Assembly: GCF_000685075.1 (NCBI RefSeq)
Contig: NZ_BAYD01000076.1
Location: forward strand, 1-48,279
Length of the DNA: 48,279 bases
Source: Paraburkholderia oxyphila NBRC 105797
Lineage (GTDB): Bacteria > Pseudomonadota > Gammaproteobacteria > Burkholderiales > Burkholderiaceae
Reading direction: 5' to 3'
In this document: piece by piece, positions 41,903-48,279 of the stretch
Position numbering within the stretch: the stretch's first letter is position 1
Layout of the letters: each line of letters opens with the position of its first letter
The notes under the pieces: model-generated
What the model saw: the letters and a program-made list of their open reading frames with translations, nothing else
Database searches by the model: none
Told to the model about the DNA's origin: nothing
Made by a program: the position numbers and the translations under genes

Positions 41903-42730
41903 ATGACCAGTCATTCCACGCGCCACGACGCGCCCGACTACCTGTCCCTCTTGCGGCTCGATGGCCGGGGGTTCGTGCTGCTGGGCGCCGGCCAGGGCAT
42001 CGGCGAACAGACCGCCCATGCGCTCGCTCAAGCCGGTGCCCGCGTACTGTGCGTCGACAAGGACCCGCAGCTTGCCCGCAACATTGCCGAAGCCGTGGGC
42101 GGGATCGCCTGCGTGGCCGACGCAACGTCGCGCGCCGACATGGAGCGCATATTCGATACGGCGCGCCGACAGTTCGGACGCGTGCACGGCGTGGTCGACA
42201 TCATCGGCGTTGCGGGCATCAAGCCGCTTTCGGCAGTCGACGACGACTCCTGGGCCCAGCAGTTCGACATCGTGCTGCGCCATGCGTACCTCGCCGTGCA
42301 GATCGGCGGTGAGATGATGAAGGCCGACGGCGGCGGCACCTTCACGTTCGTCGGCTCGCTGGCCGGTGAACGCTGCGTGCCGAACGAGGTCGCCTACGCC
42401 AGCTCGAAGGCCGCGTTGCACCATTTCGTGCGCTGCGCGGGCGCAGAGTACGCGCGCCACGACGTGCGCATCAACGCGGTTTCACCGGGCTTCGTGCGCA
42501 CGCCGCGGCTGGTGCAGCGCCTGAGCGAGGCCACGTGGGCAACCATCGACGAAGCGATCCCCCTCGGGCGTGCCGCCTCGCCTGCGGACATCGCGGGCCA
42601 CCTGCTGTTTCTGAGCTCGGACCTCAGCGCCCACATGGCCGGCGAAATCGTCAACGTCGACGGCGGTATCGGCGTGCTTGCCGCGGTGCCCAAGCTGACG
42701 TTCGCACCGTCCGCGACACCGACACCCTGA
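41903..42730 (+). CDS. Short-chain dehydrogenase/reductase
   Basis: A 275-residue SDR. The cofactor motif GAGQGIGE is at 28-35, Asp in CVDKD near 52 favours NAD, and the catalytic triad is Ser152 with Tyr165 and Lys169 in YASSK; NAVSPGFVRT and VNVDGG follow near the C-terminus. Coming after two Rieske oxygenases in one operon, it is a plausible cis-dihydrodiol dehydrogenase that rearomatises the diol (inferred). AGGAG precedes the ATG. Confidence 0.9.
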   Translation: MTSHSTRHDAPDYLSLLRLDGRGFVLLGAGQGIGEQTAHALAQAGARVLCVDKDPQLARNIAEAVGGIACVADATSRADMERIFDTARRQFGRVHGVVDIIGVAGIKPLSAVDDDSWAQQFDIVLRHAYLAVQIGGEMMKADGGGTFTFVGSLAGERCVPNEVAYASSKAALHHFVRCAGAEYARHDVRINAVSPGFVRTPRLVQRLSEATWATIDEAIPLGRAASPADIAGHLLFLSSDLSAHMAGEIVNVDGGIGVLAAVPKLTFAPSATPTP

Positions 42731-42756
42731 AGCCGATCGACAGCAAAGCTTTGCGA

Positions 42757-42790
42757 GGGAAGCCGGCCCAGGCCGGCTTCCCTGCTTTAT
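42757..42790 (+). terminator. Terminator of the hemerythrin-Rieske-SDR operon
   Basis: Perfect stem GGGAAGCCGGCC / GGCCGGCTTCCC followed by TGCTTTAT, 27 bases after the SDR stop. Twelve base pairs; the innermost would open to form a loop. Good Rho-independent-type terminator. Confidence 0.8.
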
Positions 42791-42881
42791 ATGGACATGC
42801 CGCGCCCGCCACACGCCCTCCGCCAATACCCTTTCCTTCGCTCCCGTCCCTCACGGACCCGCGTCATGATTTGGCGCCGGG

Positions 42882-42898
42882 AAATTTACGTACAATAG
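42882..42898. promoter_or_regulatory. ACGTAC-centred element upstream of marR
   Basis: AAATTTACGTACAATAG lies 78-94 bases before the marR start. A related ATTTTGACGTACTAATTAC-type sequence occurs at about 44903-44920 upstream of the second porin (shared core TTnACGTACnA). A common MarR site is possible but the match is short. Confidence 0.3.
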
Positions 42899-42975
42899 TG
42901 AACGGCCGTACTGGCGGCTGGCCCGCGCCAGTCGAGCTCAAGAAAAACGCATGAAATGGCAAGGAAACCATCGAG

Positions 42976-43644
42976 ATGAGCAGCGCCGTTCCCAAGCAGC
43001 CCGCACGCACCCGCACCAGCAAGAAAACCTTGCCGGCACAAACGGAATCCGTGAGAAAGCCGGGTCTCCCCGGGAGCAGCCAGATCGAATTCATCACGCT
43101 GCAATGGCAGCGCGAACATAGCGATCTCGATCTTTCGAACTTCCTGCTCGCGATCTATTTCATGGGGCTCGGCACACTCGTCGAGCAGGCCTTCGACAAG
43201 ATGTGCCAGCGCATGGCGGGTATCAGCGGCTCGGACATGCGGGTGCTGCTCGCCTTGCGCCGCAGCGGCCATCCGTATGCGAAGCGCCCCACCGACCTGT
43301 ACCGCGCGCTGCTCGTGACCTCGGGCGCGATCACCAAGAAGATCGATCGCCTGACCGGCCTCGGTCTCGTGGAGCGGCAACCCGATCCCAGCCACGGCGG
43401 CGGGTTCATTGTGCATCTGACCAGGAAGGGCCTCGATCTCGTCGAGAAGGCGGTCGTGCGGCTCGCCGAAGAATCGTCGATCGCACCGGCCATGGCGCAC
43501 TTTTCGGAGGAGGAGCGTGCCGCAGGCAATGCGTTTTGCCTGCGCGCGCTCGCATTGATGGAAGAACATGTGCTGCCCGGACTCGAAGAACCCGATCAGG
43601 CAGCACCGAAGTCACGCGCCAAAAATACGCGACGCGCGGACTGA
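42976..43644 (+). CDS. MarR-family transcriptional regulator
   Basis: A 222-residue MarR protein with a polar 45-residue N-terminal extension. The winged helix runs from about residue 80 to 145 (MRVLLALRRSGHPYAKRPTDLYRALLVTSGAITKKIDRLTGLGLVERQPDPSHGGGFIVHLTRKG). MarR proteins are usually repressors relieved by an aromatic ligand or its CoA ester. It stands alone between the Rieske operon and the second porin, with which it is convergent (five bases between the stops). AAGGAAA precedes the ATG. Confidence 0.92.
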   Translation: MSSAVPKQPARTRTSKKTLPAQTESVRKPGLPGSSQIEFITLQWQREHSDLDLSNFLLAIYFMGLGTLVEQAFDKMCQRMAGISGSDMRVLLALRRSGHPYAKRPTDLYRALLVTSGAITKKIDRLTGLGLVERQPDPSHGGGFIVHLTRKGLDLVEKAVVRLAEESSIAPAMAHFSEEERAAGNAFCLRALALMEEHVLPGLEEPDQAAPKSRAKNTRRAD

Positions 43645-43649
43645 GCACA

Positions 43650-44732
43650 TTAGAACAGGTGGCGAATGCCGACGACCGTGCCTACCGTCGTGCCCGTGGT
43701 GCCGTAAAGCGCTCCATCGATGGACAAACCCGTGTCCATTTTCCCGTGGTTGTTCACAATGCCAACCTGGGCGTAAACCGATGTCTGTCTGGACAGGAGA
43801 TATTGTCCGCCCACCGCGCCCAGAATGGAGTGATTCGACGAATCATTGCGATCGGTCGTGTACCACACGCCCCCGTTCACATCGATCGTCGGCGTAATAT
43901 AGTAGTCAGCGCCGCCACCGTACACGTTGCTGCTGAACGACCCCGAAACCTTGTAGCTGGCGAACGATGCCTTGACGGTCAGCGAGCCGAATTTATACGA
44001 GGCCCCCAGCGTGCGGCCGAAGAAGTCCACGGTGGTTGGAATGGGCGTTTGCGCCGCACCACCCGAATTTCCGTTGTAGAAAGCCGCATCGATCAACAGC
44101 GTGCCATTGTCGTAGTGCAGATCCGCCGAGTATTGCCGGCCAGCCGCGAAATTGCCGGCCTCGCCGCCAAGCGCGTACAGTACGCTACCCTGAAACCCGT
44201 ATATGACGGGGCTCGTGTACGATACGGCGTTTGAATTGAACACCCCCGTAGCCGCTACGTTGTCGACGTAGATAATGGCGCTGCTGCCGAAGGTAGACAT
44301 ACCGCGAGGATCGAGTCTATATGCAGCAAGAAAAAACGGCGAAAGCTGCAAGCCCGCCTTCACTTCGCCCAGATCGCTCTTCAAGCCAACGTAGGCCTGG
44401 CGGCCGAATAAATTCCCGTTCGAAATGCCGAAGCCCCCGTTTGCAACGCTGATGCCGCTCTCAAGCTTGAACTCCGCCTTCAGACCGCCTCCGAGGTCCT
44501 CAGTGCCCTGCAGACCGAACTGAGACGGCGCAGATCCAGAGTCGATAAGAGAAATTTGTTTCCCGGCATTCTGTCCGGTGGCGCTATTCAAGGTTTTGCT
44601 CGTGTACAACAAGCCCGAATCGAGCAGACCATACAACGTCACGTTGCTTTGCGCGTGAGCCACGCCTGCGAAAAGCACCATCGTCATACCGACTGCGATA
44701 TTGCGCTTGGCGAACCATTCCGTCTTTACCAT
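43650..44732 (-). CDS. Outer-membrane porin (Burkholderiales OmpC type)
   Basis: A 360-residue porin. The signal peptide ends AGVAHA before QSNVTLYGLLDSGLLYTS; FGLQGTEDLGGGLKAEFKLESG and LFGRQAYVGLKSDLGEVKAG are typical, as is the terminal VVGIRHLF with Phe last. It is paralogous to the porin at 28122 and only moderately similar, so it may select a different substrate. CTGGAG precedes the ATG. It is divergent from the aldehyde dehydrogenase gene across a very long intergenic region. Confidence 0.92.
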   Translation of the reverse strand: MVKTEWFAKRNIAVGMTMVLFAGVAHAQSNVTLYGLLDSGLLYTSKTLNSATGQNAGKQISLIDSGSAPSQFGLQGTEDLGGGLKAEFKLESGISVANGGFGISNGNLFGRQAYVGLKSDLGEVKAGLQLSPFFLAAYRLDPRGMSTFGSSAIIYVDNVAATGVFNSNAVSYTSPVIYGFQGSVLYALGGEAGNFAAGRQYSADLHYDNGTLLIDAAFYNGNSGGAAQTPIPTTVDFFGRTLGASYKFGSLTVKASFASYKVSGSFSSNVYGGGADYYITPTIDVNGGVWYTTDRNDSSNHSILGAVGGQYLLSRQTSVYAQVGIVNNHGKMDTGLSIDGALYGTTGTTVGTVVGIRHLF

Positions 44733-45080
44733 CTCCAGTCGTCTCCGATATATCGATTCTAGTTAAGTACAAGTCAAACACCACCTGTCCGGCAGAAGAT
44801 CAGAAGCCCTCTGCCCGACGCAGTTGTTCGTACAGCGTGGGTCACGGTGCCCGCGATTACCAGAAACATCCCTTATTTTTCGGAAAATTACCGTAGTATT
44901 TATTTTGACGTACTAATTACATAGAAAGATGGTGCTGCACTCCGAAGCCTGTTCGCCAGCATGCGCTGGAGAAATTCGTATAGCTCGTCCACTCAAACAT
45001 TCACAGCCCTGGGATCGCGCTCGCAAGAACACGCACGCTCGACTCGCCCGCCCAGTTCCAGCAGACCGCTACGCACAAAT

Positions 45081-45101
45081 CATCTTCTAAGGAAGATACA
45101 T
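45081..45101. promoter_or_regulatory. Dyad operator copy B, in the leader of the aldehyde dehydrogenase
   Basis: Core ATCTTCTAAGGAAGAT (45082-45097), a perfect six-base inverted repeat around TAAG. It matches the reverse complement of 37655-37675 at 19 of 21 positions. It lies 471 bases before the aldehyde dehydrogenase ATG. Confidence 0.6.
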
Positions 45102-45103
45102 CC

Positions 45104-45190
45104 ATGACATCTTATGCGTCAACCAAGGCGATTCCAGGGAGTTACCCCAGTGGCGAAATACTCATACATGGCGCGCCTTTTCACGGATAA
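45104..45190 (+). CDS. Possible 28-residue leader peptide
   Basis: Starts MTSYASTKAIPG and ends HGAPFHG. An AAGGAAG Shine-Dalgarno lies eight bases upstream but overlaps the right arm of the dyad, so it may be coincidental. No family is recognised. An overlapping frame from GTG 45150 to 45257 (35 codons, MAKYSYMARLF at its start) is equally unproven. Confidence 0.2.
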   Translation: MTSYASTKAIPGSYPSGEILIHGAPFHG

Positions 45191-45571
45191 ATACTTCCGT
45201 AATCTTCACCCATCGCAAGCTGCCGGCTATGCCGTCACCTCCCCTCGCGCGAACTGACTCCCTTACAATCTTCCGTGGAATATATTTCGCGTATGGATAA
45301 CGGTAAGTAAGCGCTACATGGCAGACGCGTGACGAACCACATCGAAGCGTCAAAGGCCAGTGATTTCAACGCTTTTGCGCACTGCTGTGCTGGCCGCCGG
45401 ATCGCACTCATCGTTCTATCGCGTGCAACGTTACGTTGTCGTACAGGAGATGTGCGCATGATCGCGGCCGACATAGTATTGCGTTGTGACGCGTAACTCC
45501 ACGCTTCGGCCAGAGCGGCCGCATCTTCACCTGCGCTTGCGTGGACCCACCACCCCAATCAGGATTCCGAA

Positions 45572-47032
45572 ATGAGTACAACACCAACTTACAAGTACTA
45601 TGCGGGCGGGAAATGGCTCGAAGCCCAGGATGCACAAACCTTCGAGGTACTGGAACCCTATAGCCGCAAACCGTTCGCGCAGGTTGCCGCGGGTGGCCGC
45701 CCGGAAGCCCGTGTTGCGGTACAAGCCGCTGCCGAGGCATTTCCGGCGTGGTCCAGCACGCCGCCGGCCGAGCGAGCGCGCCTGTTCCTGAAGGCGGCGG
45801 AGATCGTCAAGCGCCGCCGCAGCGAGATTGCCGACGCGCTCGCCCGCGAAACCGGCAGCACGATTTCGTTCGCCAACTTCCAGCAGGACCTCGTGGCCGC
45901 AACGCTCGAACAAGCGGCCGGCTGGATGTACCAGCCGGCGGGCCAGGTGCTGGCGACGAACCAGCCCGGCGCGCATTCCATCGCGGTGCGCCGCCCGCTG
46001 GGTGTGGTAACGAGCTTCACGCCATGGAACGGCGCCAACATTCTTTCCTGGCGCGCGGTCATCTCGCCGATCGGCGCGGGCAATACCGTCGTGGTGAAGC
46101 CCTCCGAACTCGCGCCCGTCTCGGCCGGCCTGATGCTGGCCGAGATTGCGCACGAAGCGGGCTTCCCTGAAGGCGTGATCAACGTCGTGTCCCACGCACC
46201 GGGCGCGGCAGGCGAAATCGCAGACGAGTTCTTCGATAACCCCGATGTGCGGGTCATCAACCTGATCGGCGGCGTAAAGACGGCGCGCATGCTTGCGGAG
46301 CGCGCGGGCCGCACGCTCAAGCGCACCGTGCTGGAGCTCGGCGGCTACAACCCGATGATCGTGCTCGACGATGTCGATCTCGACTATGCGGTCCGCACGG
46401 CCACATTCGGCTCGTTCTTCCATCAGGGGCAGATTTGCCTGAATACGCGCCACATCATTGTCCAGCGCAAGATTTACGACGAGTTCGTGACGCGATTCGT
46501 GGCCCGAACCCGGACCCTCACCAAGGGTGATCCGCAGAATCCGGCCACCATCATCGGACCGCTGGTGACGCCCGCCGCCGTCAAGCTCGTTGATGACCGT
46601 ATCAAGGACGCCGTCGCCAAGGGTGCTGTCGTGCGCACCGGCGGCCGCCACGAAGGTCAGGTCTACGAACCGACGATTCTGACCGATGTGCCCGCCGATG
46701 CGCTGGTCGCGCAGGAGGAAACCTTCGGGCCCGTGGTCGTGGTCGAGGCGGTGGACACGCCCGAGGAAGCCGTGGCAGCCGCCAACCGCACCATGTATGG
46801 GCTGTCCTCCTCGATTCTGGCTGGCGATACGTACCGCGCGTTCGAGCTCGCTCCCAAGATCCAGTGCGGGATCGTCAACGTGAATACGGCGACGGTCAAC
46901 GACGAGATCCATGCGCCGATGGGTGGCGTGCGCGACAGCGGCTGGGGCCGCACTGGCCCGGACAGCCTGGCCGATTTCAGCGACGTCATCTGGATCAATT
47001 CGCGCAGCGCACAGACGCCCTATCCGTTCTAG
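45572..47032 (+). CDS. NAD(P)-dependent aldehyde dehydrogenase (benzaldehyde/salicylaldehyde type)
   Basis: A 486-residue aldehyde dehydrogenase. Catalytic residues are Cys289 in GQICLNT, Glu255 in VLELGGYNP and Asn152 in TPWNG. The usual coenzyme-loop FTGS is NLIGG here (residues 230-234), common in aromatic aldehyde dehydrogenases. It oxidises an aldehyde to an acid, plausibly an aryl aldehyde arising from the neighbouring Rieske or lyase steps. AGGA precedes the ATG. The regulator downstream is 43 bases away but belongs to a different small unit. Confidence 0.92.
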   Translation: MSTTPTYKYYAGGKWLEAQDAQTFEVLEPYSRKPFAQVAAGGRPEARVAVQAAAEAFPAWSSTPPAERARLFLKAAEIVKRRRSEIADALARETGSTISFANFQQDLVAATLEQAAGWMYQPAGQVLATNQPGAHSIAVRRPLGVVTSFTPWNGANILSWRAVISPIGAGNTVVVKPSELAPVSAGLMLAEIAHEAGFPEGVINVVSHAPGAAGEIADEFFDNPDVRVINLIGGVKTARMLAERAGRTLKRTVLELGGYNPMIVLDDVDLDYAVRTATFGSFFHQGQICLNTRHIIVQRKIYDEFVTRFVARTRTLTKGDPQNPATIIGPLVTPAAVKLVDDRIKDAVAKGAVVRTGGRHEGQVYEPTILTDVPADALVAQEETFGPVVVVEAVDTPEEAVAAANRTMYGLSSSILAGDTYRAFELAPKIQCGIVNVNTATVNDEIHAPMGGVRDSGWGRTGPDSLADFSDVIWINSRSAQTPYPF

Positions 47033-47075
47033 GCCAGCGGCGCGGCCATCTCGATCGCTTGATTCGCCAATCATC

Positions 47076-47516
47076 ATGCCCACCAGCACGCGCTTCGCTG
47101 TCGCCGTTCACACGCTTGCCGCCATGGCGGCAAGCGGCGGCAAGCCCCTGCGCTCCGAAGATCTGGCGCATAGCGCCAGCACCAGCGCGGTCGTGATCCG
47201 CGCACTGCTGCAACGCTTGAGCGATGCACGGCTCACGACCGCGCAGCTCGGCGCGGGCGGCGGCGCGCTGCTGGCGAGGCCCGCGAAAGAGATCAGATTG
47301 CTGGACGTGTATCTCGCAGTGGAGGACCCAGCGCTTTTTTCCTTGCACCGGAGTCCGCCCAGCGCCGACTGCCCGATTGGCGGCAACATCCTCGCCGCGA
47401 TGCAGCCATCGCTGGATCGCGCGCGTCGGGCGCTTGAAGACGAGTTGGACAAGGTGAGCGTGGCCGATATCGCACGAGAGGTTGCGCGGCTCGGTCAGTT
47501 CGGCATTACGTTGTAG
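47076..47516 (+). CDS. Rrf2-family transcriptional regulator
   Basis: A 146-residue Rrf2 protein: FAVAVHTLAAMAAS, SEDLAHSASTSAVVIRALLQRLSDARLTTAQLGAGGGALLAR (winged helix, residues 28-70). Only one Cys is seen (SADCPIGG near 107), so it lacks the three-Cys Fe-S site of IscR/NsrR and belongs to the YwnA-like group. It may sense a redox or carbonyl signal through that Cys. The palindrome at 47539 just downstream is a likely binding site. Confidence 0.85.
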   Translation: MPTSTRFAVAVHTLAAMAASGGKPLRSEDLAHSASTSAVVIRALLQRLSDARLTTAQLGAGGGALLARPAKEIRLLDVYLAVEDPALFSLHRSPPSADCPIGGNILAAMQPSLDRARRALEDELDKVSVADIAREVARLGQFGITL

Positions 47517-47538
47517 TAGTGCTTTTTTTACCCACAAA

Positions 47539-47557
47539 TGTCACTGTGTCGGTGACA
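47539..47557. promoter_or_regulatory. Probable Rrf2 operator before the F420-reductase-like gene
   Basis: TGTCACTGTGTCGGTGACA: perfect arms TGTCAC and GTGACA around seven bases. It lies 19-37 bases before the next ATG and 23 bases after the Rrf2 stop, so it would block transcription of the reductase-like gene. Confidence 0.65.
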
Positions 47558-47575
47558 GATTTTCTGGAGATTTGT

Positions 47576-48220
47576 ATGAGCATCGGTATCATTGGATCGG
47601 GCAACATCGGCGGCGGCTTTGCTCGCGCGCTGGCCAGCAAGAATATCCCCGCGGTGATTGCCAACAGTCGCGGCCCGGAATCGCTGAAGGCATTGACTGA
47701 CGAGTTGGGGCCCTCCATCAGGGCCGTCACGGTGGCCGAAGCGGCTCAGGCCGATATCGTGCTGGTGGCGGTGCCGTGGGACGCGATAAAGGATGCGCTT
47801 GGCGGGCTTCCCGACTGGGATGGCCGGATTGTGATCGACAGTAACAATCCGCTCGTGCATCTCGATCCGGATTCGGACGATGCTGGGGATCCGGCCAATC
47901 CGTTTGCAGCGCTTGGGATCAAGCCCGCGGATATCGGCGGGCGGTCGTCGAGTGTGGTGTTCTCTGACTGGGCGCCCGGCGCGCGTGTCGTGAAGGCGTT
48001 CAATCATCTGAATGCGCAGGTGTTTGATAGTCTTCAGGTGCCTAATGGGCAGCGCGTTTTTTTCCTTGCGGGTGATGATGCTGATGCCAAGGCGCAGGTT
48101 GGCAAGCTGATTGCGCAGTTGGGGCTGGCTAGCATTGACCTCGGGTCGCTTGAAACGGGCGGACGGCTGTTTCAGATTCCGTTTGGGCCGCTTTCTATTG
48201 TCAATCTCGTGACTATCTAA
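47576..48220 (+). CDS. NAD(P)-binding protein, F420:NADP oxidoreductase-like
   Basis: A 214-residue single-domain Rossmann protein. MSIGIIGSGNIGGGFARAL shows the dinucleotide fold (GxGxxG at residues 7-12) and the next conserved part is NSRGPESL (residues 30-37), which favours NADP; VAVPWDAIKDAL and DSNNPL follow. It resembles the YwnB/F420 reductase-like proteins that accompany Rrf2 genes and probably reduces a small carbonyl or quinone. CTGGAG precedes the ATG. Its 3' third uses more T-ending codons than the neighbours. A short hairpin (CCGTTT/AAACGG, 48226-48239) follows. Confidence 0.87.
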   Translation: MSIGIIGSGNIGGGFARALASKNIPAVIANSRGPESLKALTDELGPSIRAVTVAEAAQADIVLVAVPWDAIKDALGGLPDWDGRIVIDSNNPLVHLDPDSDDAGDPANPFAALGIKPADIGGRSSSVVFSDWAPGARVVKAFNHLNAQVFDSLQVPNGQRVFFLAGDDADAKAQVGKLIAQLGLASIDLGSLETGGRLFQIPFGPLSIVNLVTI

Positions 48221-48279
48221 GGTCCCCGTTTGAAAACGGTGTGGGATTCTTAAGGCGTTGGCCTTGACTTGTTTTCGCG

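Larger units (their letters stand above)
44733..45571. other. 839-base intergenic region between porin 2 and the aldehyde dehydrogenase
   Basis: No normal gene is visible. It holds the CGATATATCG palindrome (44746-44755), a GTTCGTACAGC block (44826-44836) identical to part of the porin-1 operator copy, an AT-rich stretch near 44875-44935 with TTGACG, the dyad at 45081-45101 and two very short frames described below. From 45260 to 45571 nothing recognisable is seen. It may be a long leader or the relic of a deleted gene. Confidence 0.5.

Noticed and set aside
39321..42125. A 934-codon minus-strand open frame opposite the two Rieske oxygenases
   Set aside because: Shadow of the real genes, with no recognisable domain and low-complexity Arg/Ala/His content.
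44826..44836. GTTCGTACAGC upstream of porin 2 as a sixth TetR operator copy
   Set aside because: The 11 bases are identical to the porin-1 copy, but the AT-rich left half of the 18-mer is missing, so I do not count it as a site.
45235..45740. Minus-strand open frames of about 100 codons before the aldehyde dehydrogenase
   Set aside because: No Shine-Dalgarno or family similarity; composition is that of shadow frames, and they overlap the real gene.

Overview
The window looks like a piece of a Burkholderiales chromosome or megaplasmid (Paraburkholderia, Caballeronia or Burkholderia type). This is inferred from high GC with strongly GC-biased third codon positions, two 16-strand porins of the Burkholderiales type (signal peptide, then a mature start like QSNVTLYG and a C-terminal RHxF), many LysR regulators paired divergently with short enzyme operons, and dense oxidative catabolic gene content. 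I count 45 intact protein genes and one gene fragment. I see no rRNA, tRNA, CRISPR, insertion sequence or phage gene. Ten of the genes are transcriptional regulators: five LysR, two TetR, and one each of IclR, MarR and Rrf2.

Layout, left to right. (1) 30-3883: a leftward electrophile/quinone-stress operon (azoreductase, NmrA-like reductase, pirin, and a truncated MFS exporter) with a divergent LysR regulator. (2) 3906-8589: a leftward acyl-CoA operon (AidB-type acyl-CoA dehydrogenase, acyl-CoA synthetase, isochorismatase-like protein) with a divergent TetR regulator. (3) 8666-11665: LysR, NCS2 nucleobase permease and a nucleoside/nucleobase deaminase, a purine or pyrimidine salvage unit. (4) 12011-15445: a tandem duplicated periplasmic amino-acid-binding protein, an AstE/aspartoacylase-like zinc hydrolase and a small lipoprotein. 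(5) 15472-19531: LysR, BON-domain protein, quinone-oxidoreductase-like alcohol dehydrogenase, DoxX protein and a divergent LysR.

(6) 19553-47032 is the most interesting part, a composite catabolic island apparently aimed at aromatic or alicyclic acids and phenols. Its left arm (leftward) has a TfdB-like phenol hydroxylase, an acyl-CoA ligase, an enoyl-CoA hydratase, a CocE-type esterase, an ACMSD-like amidohydrolase, a porin and a PaaG-type isomerase, with a TetR gene facing the other way. Its middle (rightward) has an enoyl-CoA hydratase, an LLM flavin monooxygenase and an alpha/beta hydrolase, then an IclR gene, a pirin and an aldo/keto reductase. Its right arm has a bacteriohemerythrin, a VanB-like reductase, two tandem Rieske oxygenases and an SDR, then MarR, a second porin and an aldehyde dehydrogenase. 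(7) 47076-48220: an Rrf2 regulator and an F420-reductase-like NADP-binding protein.

The strongest non-coding signals tie the island together. An 18-bp dyad recurs at five places, in front of the esterase, the first porin and the isomerase/TetR pair; at two of them it fills the spacer of a sigma-70-like promoter whose -10 is TATAGT. A second dyad, matching at 19 of 21 positions, lies both upstream of the hemerythrin-Rieske operon and in the long leader of the aldehyde dehydrogenase gene. A third, looser half-site links the iclR/pirin region with the hydratase-monooxygenase operon. No ring-cleavage dioxygenase is visible, so the pathway either ends off the window or uses CoA-thioester chemistry. 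The substrate is unknown.
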